Shown: positions 44,871-57,609 of the stretch, piece after piece
How the letters are laid out: each line of letters begins with the position of its first letter
Position numbering within the stretch: the first letter of the stretch is position 1
Source of the DNA: Rhododendron vialii
Taxonomy: Eukaryota; Streptophyta; Magnoliopsida; Ericales; Ericaceae
NCBI RefSeq assembly: GCF_030253575.1
Contig: NC_080558.1
Location: 3,606,001-3,670,000 of the forward strand
Direction: 5' to 3'
Length of the DNA: 64,000 nt
Notes under the pieces: generated by a model
Told to the model about the DNA's origin: nothing
The model's database searches: none
What the model saw: only the letters and a program-made list of their open reading frames with translations
Translations under genes and position numbers: made by a program

Positions 44871-45349
44871 TGATGCAAGGTACTAATCGACTGTAAATTA
44901 AGCAAATGTGATGAGGTTTCCGTGGGTACTTTGAATCCTCTTTTAACATTTTGGATACCTGTTGTGAAATGAAAATGGTGTTGAATCCTCTTTTAACACT
45001 ACCCTTTCAAATAAGATACAGAAAACACAAAGGATTTGGGAAAGATGGAAATGATGCATTGAGCTCTCTCGCCAACGTACAAGTCAACTTCAAATTGTAT
45101 GGCATGAATGTTGAGGTTGTACCAAAAGGAAACGTATTTCCGTTCCGAGTGTCAATGGGCAGAAACCCATTGATGTCGAAGGTGTAATACACTTCATCGA
45201 TAAAGAGGAAGGAGACAGGAGTAAAGAAGAGAAAGAGAAAATGGATTCCTCAGGACGACTAATATGAATTCTTGAGCTTTGTGAGGGACACTAAACTATG
45301 AAACCGAAGAAGAGGGATCTGGTTTCTCAGATAAAAATGACACAAGAGT

Positions 45350-46880
45350 AGAGATAGGTTTCATTTAGTAGTATGAATGTTATGTTAGGATGAGGAGATT
45401 AGGCTCCTCTGGCATATTTCCTCGTAAAATAATCTTATTACAAAGTCTCCGATAGTATCACGGTTATTTTGTTTTTGTGATGGCAAGGAAGAAGTAACAC
45501 CTTAGGAAGAAAAGGAGACAGAGATCATAGTAGTACAACATGAGGCAGAGTATGCACTTACATATTCAGTTTGCTTTGGTGTCCACCGTGATGAATTGCA
45601 TGATAACTGTTTTGGCGCTGTTTTTCTTTCAACTTCATGACTGCCATTTTATATTGTACACTTTTCTTATAGTCTATGGTCTACCTTCTCATCAGGAAGA
45701 AAAAATGTTAAATATAAAGCTTCTGTGCTGCAGCTAATAGAGTATGATTTTGTTTCACTTGAGAACTCTTTTTCAAAAATCTAACAACAATAGTTTCATT
45801 CTCACAAAGACACTCTATCCTAAGTTGCAGGATCATTTTGACACCCTAAGAAGTAAGAACTTTAAGAGTTTATTTTCAATTGAATATGGATCTCTCGAAA
45901 TCATCCCTGCATCATCTGAGGCGATCCTCAAAAGTTTTATCTGATGTTTAAGCTATATGGTTGAACTGCTTATTTTTGTACTCAACAGACCACCTCCACC
46001 CCTAGCAGATTTGAGCTATCACTAATTCAGAATTGGTCTAGAGAATACTAGAGTTTAGGCCCTTCAGCATATTCTGTCATGAAGATACTTAATCCAGAGG
46101 CTCCGGTTGCATCATGGTTATTTTGTTTGTGCGATAATAAGGTAGAAATAGCTTCTTACATGGAAAACGAGATGTAGATCAAAGTACTTCAATATGAAAT
46201 GGAGTATGTATGTAAGTAGCCATTACGGTGTAATTTTGCTTTAAGGTCCAACTACATGATTTGCTTGCTTGATAACTGTTTTGGTTCACCTTTTTCTATC
46301 TGGTCCAACGTGATGACTTGCCATTGTAGCATGGTTATGCTATGGTATATCGTCTATGTGCTGATTGTGGATTTTTTTAAATATGAAGCTTAAATGCTGC
46401 AGTTATTGCTTTATTGATTGTTGTTAAATGGAGCCAGATTTCGCACCTAGGTATTCTATTCCATTCCAGAAGCTACCAATAACAGTTTCATCCTCCCAAA
46501 AAACTGTATATCATTTTGACACTGCTGGAACTTCACAAGATTGTGTTGATTGATTGCAGAACTCTCAAAATCACCCATGCATCATCTGAGGTCTTCCTCA
46601 GAAGTTCTGTCAGTTGTTTCAAGCTTAATAATATCCAAACCAAACCAAACCCAGCCTTATGTCCGAATCAATTGGGGTCAGCTACATGAATCTTTTTTCT
46701 CATTGAGCTCTGTCAAGGTCCATTTGTTTCAAGCTTAATAATATATTCAAACTAAATGACATGAATACATTAGCACATCTCCCTTTCGCCAACGACTCTT
46801 TGATTTCTGCAGGGCAGTGGGAGAAGATTGTGCAGTGGTTAAACAAATTCTGGAATCATACAGGGCATCCGGTTAGCTAG
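45350..46880 (+). repeat. Segmental duplication unit 1 with LINE reverse-transcriptase end
   Basis: Matches 52255-53690. At its right end (46790-46880) the words CTTTCGCCAACGACTCTTTG and GGGCAGTGGGAGAAGATTGT correspond to a LINE reverse transcriptase around its FADD site, here altered to FAND. A second, tandem unit runs 47365-48060. Between the two is an ABCC-transporter exon. Confidence 0.82.
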
Positions 46881-47074
46881 TGAATATCCAAAAAAAAATG
46901 TGATGACAGTGCCGACTTATATTTTTGTTTTAACTTTCCTAACAAATGTGACCCTTTTGTTTGGGGGATTCTATATTCAAGGAGTGTTTAATCAGAGCCA
47001 TCAAAATTTTAACCAAACAATGATTATTTGATCCTCTTGAATATATAATCCCATCCGATACTCATATCCGGTTA

Positions 47075-48060
<986 letters not shown>

Positions 48061-49009
48061 ATCCAAAAATCCTCGATTCTTTTCAGCTTGAACACGACAA
48101 TTGAAAGAAGAATGGAGTGCCTAGAAATCCTGGGATTTGGTACTTGTTCAGCAAATACTTGGGGTTGCCTTATATCATCGGAAGATCCAAGAGGGCAGTG
48201 TTGATGTACATCAAGGAAAGGGTGTTGAGCAAAATCAAAGGGTGGAAAGGGGAACTCCTGAATCCTGCTGGAAGAGAGGTTTAAGCCAAATCAGTCCTCT
48301 TAGCGCTGCCCACTTGTGCTATGGCCTGTGTTTAAATCCCCTTTGGCATGTGTAAGATGTTGAATTCAAATATTGCTCAATCTTTTAGAGTGGAGCTAAG
48401 GGCACGAGGAAAATTCACTGTATTCAGAGTCAATGCGTTGAATGAATTTGACGAGTTCGGTCAGGTGCATTTGAAGGAAGCAGTTGAGCCGAAAAAACCA
48501 GGCAATGATTCAGTCTAATTGGTGGAGTCCACCAGCCCAGGGTATCCTTAAGATTAAAGTTGATGGAAGCCGGGAGTTGAGTTGTAATGAGAGATGCGTT
48601 GGGTAATTTGCAAAGAGCAGAAGCTTTTCCAATTGGCAATGCTACAGCGGCAGACACAGTTGAAGCTTTGGGATTTCTATTTGCGGTTTTGATGGCAAAG
48701 AACTATGGTAGGATGGAGTATATTTTGGAAGGGTATGCTCAGAGCATTGTTAAGATGCTGCGAGGAAGGATTAGTGCCAAGGCCCGCTTGGGAGTGATCA
48801 TCAAAGATTGTCTTAATTTAGTTCATTTTCTTCAGTGTTGTTCTTTTTATTTTGTTTCTTGCAATTGTAATAGGGTGGCTCATGACTCGTGAGATAGCTA
48901 AATATGCCCTATCCGCTGAGACTTCTATGTCATGGCAGGGAGATTTCCCCAGCCGGATTCCTAGAGAGGTTCGTCTTGATTTACTCTTTCGAAGTAATGA
49001 ATAATCCTA

Positions 49010-50140
49010 TTACCGATTGGCCATGAAATAAAAAAAATGAATACACTACCACATAAAATGGTTGAACTGCTTGTTTTTGACTTCAACAGACTACCTCCAC
49101 CACCACCAGATTTGTATCTCTCAGAAGAAGTGGTAAATGAAGTAGCCGGTTTCAATAACAGTCGTATCAATGCAGTGCTCTCAACATCCATGGATACTGC
49201 TCTAGGAAAGGACACTAGAATGTTTTAAAGATGCTACATATCTATGTCTACTTTCTACAGTGCGAGGCTACCCTGGTTTCCTTACCTTCGGATACACCCG
49301 TATGTTTTGACTGTGTCTGCATTTTCATTTTTGTAGATAAGCATAAAGTGTATGACCCATTCTTTGAAGGATTACGTGACTGAGGTCAAAACCATCTCTA
49401 CCTTCTTATGGTGAAAACCTGGAGTGTATCCGGATTCAGTTTTGGGGTTTGATTGGTTGAGTCAGACATGGAGTTGTATAACAAGTACGTTGGACCACTA
49501 ATCTCACAAAATAGTATGGGACATAGAATTCCTTTGGAGGTGCGGTAATTGTAGTCCTCTTCTTTTTTTTTTTGTATGTTTCCCTTCTTTCTTTTTTCTT
49601 TTTTCCTTTAATTCAATTTGTCGGGGTCACCCAAACTAATCCTTGGGCAATCAGTCTCATCGTTCACTAGTGGAGTTCAATTAAAGTCATGTATGAACTA
49701 ACTCAATTAAAAAGAAGAAACTCTTACTCTCATTGACCACCAAAACAACTTGGGGTTTTGTTTGTTGCTCATTATTCTATCTGTGGAGTGGTTTTTTAAA
49801 AACCATGTGCTAAGCACACATCAACTAATTTGTGGGTTTCCATTCATCTATTCTAAGCACTTTTTTTTTTTTTTTTGGGTTGGATTCAAATTTGAGGCAG
49901 ACTAACAATTTATTTTTCCCATAAAATGCCCTTGAATTTGTGTGCACACATGTTTGACAAGTGAGGGTGAAAATGTCAAGTATATAGGCAGGTACCAAAC
50001 CAGCCTGATAACTGTATCTGAACCATTTCAAACTTTTGATCCTCTTCAAGAGCGAGAAACGGAGAGCTGGCAAGAAAGGCAAATGAGGAACTAAAGAGCA
50101 AATACAAATGGCTTTAAGTTGAAGACCCTCCATGTTGCCC
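49010..50140. other. No gene seen
   Basis: Low-complexity T-rich and mixed sequence, including a T-rich run at 49558-49610 that could be part of a retroelement tail. No supported frame. Confidence 0.5.
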
Positions 50141-50149
50141 GAGGTTCCT

Positions 50150-50293
50150 GTTGTCTGCAAGGGATCCGAGCCGATCGTGCTCAGCAACAAATGGCTCAAA
50201 TTTCATCTCAGTGGGCGGCCGAGATATGTTCGGCTGAGATTTCAACTGAGCAACCGTCTGTTGCCGAGCACGGACGGCTCGGATAGGGGACAA
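50150..50293. repeat. Fold-back element (~144 bp)
   Basis: The outer arms GTTGTC...ATCCGAGCC.GATCGTGCTC (left) and the inverted right arm ATCCGAGCCGTCCGTGCTC...GACAAC pair. A second inner stem is formed by CTCAAATTTCATCTCAG / CTGAGATTTCAACTGAG-type arms around a GGCCGAGATATGTTCGGC core. Non-coding; the layout resembles the fold-back at 21994. Confidence 0.75.
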
Positions 50294-50521
50294 CACGCAT
50301 AGTCTACCGCGTGTAGCTAACTTGTAGTGATTCTAGTTTGGGTGGTATCTAAGGGGCTGTTTAATAAAACTGAAAACTGAAACTGAAAGCTGAAAAGTTA
50401 AGTATTGAAAGCTGAATGATGATTTTTTTAAGCTGAAGAGCTGTTTGATAAACATATTAAGCACTAAATTAAAATTAATGAATTAATTTTAGTTCTAATT
50501 CTCTTTAATTTTGGTGATTGT

Positions 50522-51293
50522 TGTGGTGGTGGTGGTGATGGAATGGTAGTGCTGAGGGTGGTGGTGGGATGGTGGCGATGGAGAGACGGTGGTGTGATAG
50601 TGACGGTGGAATGATGGTGGTGCAATGGTGGCGGTGGCGACGACGTGGTAGGGGTGGTGGTGGCGGAGTGATGGTGGTAGAGTGTACTAGTGGTGGGGTG
50701 GTAATGGTTGTGGTGGTGGTGAAGTGATGGTGGTGAGAGTGGAGTGGAGTAGTGGTGGTGGTGATGGTTGTGGTAGAGGTAGCGTTGTGGTGGAGCGGTG
50801 GTGGTGGCGGTGGTGGTGTTGGTGGAGTGATGGTGGTAATGGTTGTGGTGATGGTAGTGTGGTAGTGGTGGTGGTGGAATTGTGATGGTTGTGGTGGTGG
50901 TAGCGTGGTAGTGTAGTGATGGTGGTGGAGTGGTGACAGTTGATGGTGGTGGTATAATGGTGGTTGTGGTGGTGGCGGCGGCGTCGTGGTAGTGGTGGTG
51001 GGGGAGTGGACTAGTGGTGGGTGGTAATGGTTGTGATGGTGGTGAGGGTGGAATGGAGTGGACTGGTGGTGGTGGTAATGGTTGTGGTAGTGGTAGCGTC
51101 GTCGTTGTGGTATTGGAGCAGTGGTGGTGGTGGTGGAGGCGGTGGCGGTAGCGTGGTAGTGGAATAGTGATGGTTGTGGTGGTGGTAGCGTAGTAGTGGA
51201 GTAGTGATGGTAGTGGTGGTGGTAGAGTGGTGGCGGTTGTGGTGGTGGTGGTGTAGTGGTAGTTGAGTGATGACAGTGGTGGTGGTGGTGGTT
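50522..51293 (+). repeat. ~770-bp GGT/GTGGTGG-rich degenerate minisatellite
   Basis: Almost continuous G/T-rich sequence built on GGTGGT with variations (GGTGGTGGTAGCGT, GGAGTGATGGT, GGTTGTGGT). The opposite strand is C/A-rich. Long open frames exist here in several frames (for example His/Thr/Pro-rich ones on minus) because ACC/CAC/CCA triplets contain no stops. They are artefacts of composition, not genes. Sub-units of about 90-230 bp recur within it. Confidence 0.9.
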
Positions 51294-51299
51294 GAATGC

Positions 51300-52250
51300 A
51301 AGCATATAAGAATTCAGTCAGAATTAAGTAGCTCAAAGCTACTTAATTTTTATCATCTTCCCACTACTCCATCCTTCTTCACACTTTCCCCGCTACCTAA
51401 GTTGAAACCCTAACCTCCCTCGTTCAGGAAAGGGGTTCCCTAACGCCTCGCCCTTGCCCTAGTGACTTGTAGTCCCATGTGTAAACGGATTATGTGTCTG
51501 GTGCAAATTTAATGGGATTATTTGACAGACTAATTAATATCTTGAAGTAACATAAACCAAGCACCAATTGAAGTCATGTTATTCAAGAACACGTAAACAC
51601 TCCACCTTGCCTGATTAGTTCCTCCCTCTTTCTATCTTTCCCCTAAGTCCTAACCACTATATGTCTCCCTCCCCCTTTCCATCTTACCACCATCGAATCT
51701 TTCTCATCCACTTTTTTGCAGCATTGCTCCCTTCCCGTCGCCACCCACAATGTCCAACATCACCCACCACTGGAGCTCTCCCTAATACCGCACAACCAAG
51801 GACAAATCAAGGGGTAGATGAGCTAGGGCAACCTGCTTTCTCAAATTTCAAAAACTCCTTGGAACGTTAGAATTAACACTTTAGGTTTTTTCTTAAAATT
51901 TTTACATTATATAAGGGCCAATATTTTCCAAGTTATCTAACACCCCATATCTAAGATCTTTTTTTGAAAAATTTGAGTGCCTTCCTCCCTAGTTGGCATG
52001 CATCTATAAAAAAGTTAACCTGTATTTTAGATTTTTAATTTTGACATAGATATACATATAGATAATCAAGATTGTTATTTATATACACTTGTAGTTTAAC
52101 ATGCACTATAACACTTGTAGTCTTATTTAGATGTGTTACCCAAAACCACTGAATCTTCTCCTTTTAGATGTGATTTGGATGAATGATGATGTTGTTTGTG
52201 CGGTATTATTTCCATTAGCTTGTTTTGTTGAGGGGCTTTATTTTGTGGAT
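51300..52250. other. No gene seen
   Basis: AT-rich sequence with C-rich patches at 51350-51450 and 51610-51780. The 70-codon frame at 51661 has no recognisable domain. Confidence 0.5.
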
Positions 52251-52254
52251 TTAT

Positions 52255-53980
52255 GGTAGGGATAGGTTTCATTTAGTAGTATGAATGTTACGTTAGGATG
52301 ACGATATTAGGCTCCTCTGGCATATTTCCTCGTGAAATAATCTTATTACAAAATCTCCAATAGTATCATGGTTATTTTGTTTGTGCGACAGCAAGGAAGA
52401 AGTAACACCTTAGGAAGAAAATGAGACTGATCATCATAGTAGTACAACATGAGGTGATGTATGCTTCGGTATCCAGCTTGATGAATTGCATGATTATCTG
52501 TTTTTCTTTCTGGTCCAACTTCGTGACTGCCATTATATAGTACACTTTTTTTTATAGTCTATGGTCTACCTTCTCATCATGAAGGAGAAATGTTAAATAT
52601 AAAGCATCTGTGCTGCAGCGAATGGAGTATGATTTTGTTTCACCTGAGCACTCTTTTTCAAAAAGCTAACAACAATGGTTTCATTCTCACAAAGAAACTC
52701 TATCCGAAGTTGCAGGATCATTTTGACACCCTAAGAACTTTGAGAGTTTATTTTCGATTGAATATGGATCTCTCGAAATCATCCCTGCATCATCTGAGGT
52801 GTTCCTCAAAAGTTTATTAGATGTTTAAGCTATATATGGTTGAACTGCTTATTTTTGTACTCAACATACCACCTCCACCCCTAGCAGATTTGAGCTGTCA
52901 CCCATTCAGAATTGGATGGCCTCAAATTGGAGTCTATATCAAGAGAATACTAGAGTTTAGGCCCTCCGGCATATTCCATCATGAAGATACTTAATCCAGA
53001 GGTTCCGTTTGCATCATGGTTATTTCGTTTGTGCGATAATAAGGCAGAAGTAACTTCTTACATGGAAAACGAGAAGTAGATCAAAGTAGTTCAATATGAG
53101 ATGGAGTATGCATGTAAGTAGTATTACAGTGTAATTTTGCTTTAAGGTCCAGCTACATGATTTGCATGATAACTGTTGTGGTTCTGCTTTTTCTATCTGG
53201 TTCAACATGATGACTTGCCATTGTAGCATGTTAATGTATGGTATATCGTCCACGTGCTGATTGTGTAGATTTTTTTAATTACAAAGCTTAAATGCTGCAA
53301 TTATTGCTTTATAGATTGTCATTAAATGGAGTCAGATTTTGCACCAAGGTATTCTATTCCAGAAGCTACCGATAACGGTAGCATCCTCCCAAAAAACTGT
53401 ATCCAATGTTGCACGATCATTTTGACTCTGCTGGAACTTCAAAAGATTGTGTTTGCTTGAATGTGGAACTCACATAATCATCCCTGCACCATCTGAGGTC
53501 TTCCCCAGAAGTCCTGTCAGTTGTTTCAAGCTTAATAATATATTCAAGATTAAATGACATGAATACATTAGCACATCTCCCTTTCGCCGACGACTCTTTG
53601 ATTTTCTGCAGGGCAGTGGGAGAAGATTGTGCAGTGGTTAAACAAATTCAGGAATCACACAGGCAAGCGTCCGGTTAGCTACTGAATATCCAAAATCCTC
53701 AATTCTTTGCAGCATGAACATGACAGTTGAAAGAAGAATGGAGTGCCAAGAAATCCTGGGATTTGGTACTCGTTCAGCAAATACTTGGGGTTGCCTCCTG
53801 AATCCTGCTGGAAAAGAGGTTTTAGCCAAATCAGTCCTCTTAGTGCTGCCCACTTGTCCTATGGCCTGTGTTAAAATTCCCTTTGGCATGTTTAAGATGT
53901 TTTATTCAATTATTGCTCAATCTTTTGGAGTGGAGCTAAGGACTCAAGGAAAATTCACTGCATCGGATGGGGGAAATTGA
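52255..53980 (+). repeat. Segmental duplication, distal copy
   Basis: Matches 45350-46870 for its first part and 47365-48420 for the rest. It contains only one of the two tandem units and no ABCC exon, so either the unit-plus-exon was inserted in the proximal copy or lost here. Confidence 0.85.
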
Positions 53981-54684
53981 CGGATGTTAAAGGGAAGGGT
54001 AGAGGACTGGGTTTCAAGGACTTAGAAGCCTTTAACTTATGAAGCCTTTGAGCAAACTATTTCAGGGTCTTTTTGAGCATTTTGAACAAGCAAAAAGACT
54101 AAAGTGTTTGTCTTTAACATACAATTAAGTTGGCCCAAAATATTTTGGTGGGTGAGGCTTCAGTCTTCTTCAAGGTTTTGAAAGACAAAAATTTCCCCAA
54201 CTGTGCTTTTTTGGAAGCATAACCAAGGCAAGCGGCTTCATGGACTTGGCAAAGTACACTGGCCATTAAGGAAGTGATGGTGGAAAAAGGTTGGAAGTAT
54301 CGAGTAGGTAATGGTGCGCAGATTAAGATTTGGGGAGAGCCTTTGCTTGGTGACCCTTTATTTCCTAAAATCTCAACTCCTAACACAACTGATAGTAGAT
54401 GCAATGTAGTCAGTGCCCTCATTGATGTGGATCGTATGGTATGGAATGAGGAGTTGATTAAAGAAGCCCTTATCCAGCGTGATGTTGAGCAGATTCTCAT
54501 TATTCCACTCAGTAAAACCGGGGTGGAAAGACAAAACGGATATTGGGCACTGGGCAGGGACCGGGTATGGAAAATTTTCAGTGAATCGGCCTACGTTAAT
54601 GCAATGGAAGAAGCTAGGCATAGAAACAGAAACAGAAACGAGGAGCTAGGACAAACAAGTGGCGGTGGTGATGACAGCTTCTAA
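53583..54684 (+). mobile_element. LINE reverse-transcriptase fragment with intact FADD
   Basis: Starts FADDSLIFCRAVGEDCAVVK (the RT active-site aspartates are kept), then ILGFGTRSANTWGCLLNPAG, KEVLAKSVLLVLPTCPMACV and IPFGMFKMFYSIIAQSF. After frame changes come WGKLTDVKGKGRGLGFKDLE and FN. From 54274 a longer open frame reads EKGWKYRVGNGAQIKIWGEP, WNEELIKEAL and NGYWALGRDRVWKIFSESAY. This is the thumb and C-terminal region of an L1-type plant LINE upstream of the zinc knuckle, which is missing. Confidence 0.82.
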
Positions 54685-54958
54685 TCCTTGACTCCACTAC
54701 TAGCTCGGTGTAGACATCTTGTTCATCTTCAACAAGCTCCAATCCTTTTGTTCATGAATGAAAATGCTGATCTGGTCGGGGTACAGATTGATTATATATT
54801 GGGTACGACTCATGAGGAGACGAAAAAATTGGAAGTCTAAGGAAGGTACGTGCTTTGCGTGACCAAAACACACGAAGAAGTATCATGGTATCCGATACGT
54901 ACCGGACATGATTTTTTTAAACTATCCAAGCTTTCATATCATCCAAGTTCTGTATTAA

Positions 54959-55160
54959 TGCGTTATCTTAAACTTAACTTAAATCTGAGAATTTTGTTCT
55001 TATTTGAATTTTTTTTTTTTACTTTTTCGATTCTTCTCTTTGAAACGAATTAATAATCTACAAAATTTTGGCGCAAAACTAATGCGAAAAAAATTCAAAT
55101 AAAAACAAAATTTTCAGATTTAAGATAAGTTAAAATTAAGTTCAATAGAACGCAGCGTAA
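54959..55160. mobile_element. MITE with ~60-bp inverted ends
   Basis: The left arm, GCGTTATCTTAAACTTAACT continuing TCTGAGAATTTTGTTCTTAT, pairs with the right arm, TAAAAACAAAATTTTCAGAT then AAGTTAAAATTAAGTTCAAT. A GGCGC core is shared with the degenerate copy at 4190. Target duplication not clear. Confidence 0.72.
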
Positions 55161-55585
55161 GAGTGTGAAAACGAACAAGGGGACAAAGTTTAAAAACCTT
55201 CTCAAGTGGCAATTAGAAGTTCCAGGCCATAAATCATGCCAATTCATCCATGTGTTGGGCCCACAATGAAATGTGGTTGTCAATTATCCTAGCACCCCAT
55301 GTATTGGAGAAATTTTCCGGTGCACAAGGTACCCGCTCTGCTCATCCGGGTCATTCAATACATTTCTGAACGACTTGGATTGAAACTCCCTCTCTCCTCT
55401 CACTTCAACACTGTCTCTCTTTTCAAATTCCAGCCGTCCAAAAATGCAATGAATGGATCAAATGGATCGAATACGTCGAGTGGAGACCACGTGGTATCCA
55501 CTCGCTGAAAAATTTTCACATGTCAATGCGTTTTGGTAAGTCAAATAGTGGGTAACTCGATGTACAAATATCTCGTTTTTGAGAA

Positions 55586-55707
55586 GGGCCCAGCTAAATA
55601 CAACTGCAAATTTACTAGATGTAGCCAATTTATAAGGAGGAATCGAAAAATTTCCTCTTATGAATTGGCTACATGTAGCAAATTCGCAGTTGTATTTATC
55701 AGCACCC
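55586..55707. mobile_element. 122-bp hairpin MITE with 8-bp target duplication
   Basis: The two halves pair almost completely (AAATACAACTGC / GCAGTTGTATTT; GATGTAGCCAATT / AATTGGCTACATG; AAGGAGGAA / TTTCCTCTT) around a ~9-nt loop. The outer ends are GGGCCCAGCTAAATAC and (inverted) GGGTGCTGATAAATAC. TTTGAGAA flanks both sides (55578-55585 and 55708-55715). Confidence 0.9.
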
Positions 55708-56049
55708 TTTGAGAAACACAACTAATCCTAATCCAAACGATGCCGTTGCACTGGTTCGCGGGCATGGTTTAGAAATGAAGCGTGTTTCCATTTCACGCTT
55801 TTCAAATGCGGCGGCCAAAAGCGAAAAAAGCACGCTGAGAAGCCAAACGCGTCTGTGATTCACGCATCTTCTTCTCACACGAAAACACAGGGCTCCAACG
55901 GAACTTATTACGGAGAACACCGAGCACCGGACTCGACTCTCAGATCATCTGATCAGGCAACAATTCCTCATCCAAAGTATTTTTCCCTTCAAACCATTTC
56001 CCTCAAGGAAACGGCGCCAGCTGCTGCAAGTCAAGTCGGCGGGTGAGAA

Positions 56050-56336
56050 ATGAAGCAGAGATTCGGAGGAGGGAGGCAGCCAACGGGCACTCCGTCGATG
56101 GGGTGGTCGTGCGTCGTCGTCATTGTTTCGCTTCTTTCTGGCGCCTCCGTCGTCCACAACATCTTCAAGCCTAGTTTGGTAACGCTATTTCTCAATTTAC
56201 TTGCTGCCTGTTAACTGTTTGATGAAATGTCTCGCTCGCTTCAACTCCAGTTAAAAGTAATGGGATTATGTGTTGTTATGTGCAGACGTTGCCACCATTG
56301 GAAGGTGCTCATGGGGACCATGGCAAGGAACCGTAA
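56050..56336 (+). CDS. 59-aa single-pass membrane protein
   Basis: Exons 56050-56178 and 56286-56336, phase 0, join to MKQRFGGGRQPTGTPSMGWS, a membrane segment at about residues 19-36 (WSCVVVIVSLLSGASVV), HNIFKPSLTLPPLEGAHG and DHGKEP. The donor (TTGGTAACG) and acceptor (TATGTGCAG) are good. The composition and the GTPS-x-x-WSCVVV-x-VSLLSGAS core look like a conserved plant small membrane protein, possibly of mitochondria or the secretory system, but I cannot name it. A GC-rich leader of ~200 bp with Kozak-like AGAAATG context precedes it. It may have further 3' untranslated exons toward 57.8 kb. Confidence 0.72.
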
Positions 56337-56339
56337 AAA

Positions 56340-57380
56340 GGGATGAATTTTGTGTCACCACTTGATCAAATTGTTGGGCTTTGTTAAGGTTAATGCTTTA
56401 ATCTTCAAATGGAAGAAATAAAAATTCCTTTCTAGTCCATATGTTGGGGTCCATTTGACCATTAGTATCTTTTGTTTCTTTGATATGGGTCGGAGCCTAA
56501 CTCTATGTGGATTCTCTGGATTCAGGATCAGTGATCATAATTTTGATTTCGTGATTAGAGCCTGATTACTATGCTAGATTCTTCATTCACTGATAGAAGT
56601 TAATTATCTTGTTCTTGTAATTGAACGAGGGTTCATTGAGTAGTGGATTATGAAATGGAATTGTTCAGTGACTACTTGCATAGGAATTTCTTCAATCCGT
56701 TGCTATAGATGGTGAACTTCATTTACCTTTTAGGCTTTGTTTAGGTAGATGTGGATTCAAATGAATGGGTTTGCCATTATTATGCAATTAATGGATACCT
56801 ATTGAAATTCTTATGGTTTGTGATGTGCTTCTATTAGCTTTTTGCAATTCATAGAACTCTCTCTTTTTTGTTTGGATGTTATCTTGAAATCTGCTTTCTT
56901 TACTGTTGAGACTCTTCTCTTCATCTTAACCATTTTACTCTCTTGTAGCCCGCCAGGTGTTTGTATTAATGCTTTAGTAGGAAGACTTTTTGAGGTCCTT
57001 GTTCTCTCATTTAGATTGTTTGGACCAATTCTCCGTTGATGGTAAACTTATGAGCTTGGGTCATATGACTCATATCTTATGAAAACATTTTGTGCGACCA
57101 GTAAACGCTTATGGAAAACTGTTAAAAGCAATATCTTGAAGTAGAAACCGGAAAGATTGTGTTCCATCATGTAGCAAAGGAGTTCATCACCAAGAATTAG
57201 AAGTTGTAGCAGGGAGTAACTCTTAAAAGACGAATAAGCGTTGTGTATATATGTGGCTTTTTTCTTTACCCTTTACTTTAATGTTGCTCCTCTGGCCTAA
57301 AATCTTGCCTCCTTCATTACTTGTAGGTAAATAAGGAGGAGAATGTTGATGGTTGGTAGCATGAGATTAACTGCTACCTG
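56340..57380 (+). other. 3' region of the 59-aa protein gene, no other coding
   Basis: AT-rich sequence that reads like plant 3' UTR or intron (for example TGTATTAATGCTTTAG). No supported frame. Confidence 0.4.
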
Positions 57381-57389
57381 CGAATTAGT

Positions 57390-57602
57390 TTAAATTTTCA
57401 CATCTTGAATGCCTTTCTCCAATATGATTGTGAGACCCCGGTATATTGCCCATAACTCTGACTCTAGACTAGAACCACTTGTTAGTTTCCCGTAATAGCC
57501 TAGTATCCAAGCTCCCGAGCAATTCCTGAAGAATCCTCCAAATCCTGCTTTACCATTTGATTTGTTGGTTAATCTTGGGGTGAGGCACTTTAGTTTTGCC
57601 AT
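57390..57602 (-). mobile_element. LINE RNase H fragment
   Basis: The minus-strand frame reads TNKSNGKAGFGGFFRNCSGA then WILGYYGKLTSGSSLESELW and AIYRGLTIILEKG. This is the first half of the RNase H (RVT_3) domain of plant LINEs (G-x-AGFGG-x-xR, ...SE/AELWAI-RGL). It is an isolated piece without the rest of the element. Confidence 0.82.
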
Positions 57603-57609
57603 GAAATGA

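Noticed and set aside
45007-45192. Frames around 44951-45192 on both strands
   Set aside because: Short, mutually overlapping, and without family resemblance or splice partners.
50464-51336. Frames of 290 and 266 codons (His/Thr/Pro-rich) on the minus strand
   Set aside because: Open only because ACC, CAC and CCA triplets of the GGT-rich array contain no stops; several overlapping frames are open at once and none resembles a protein family.
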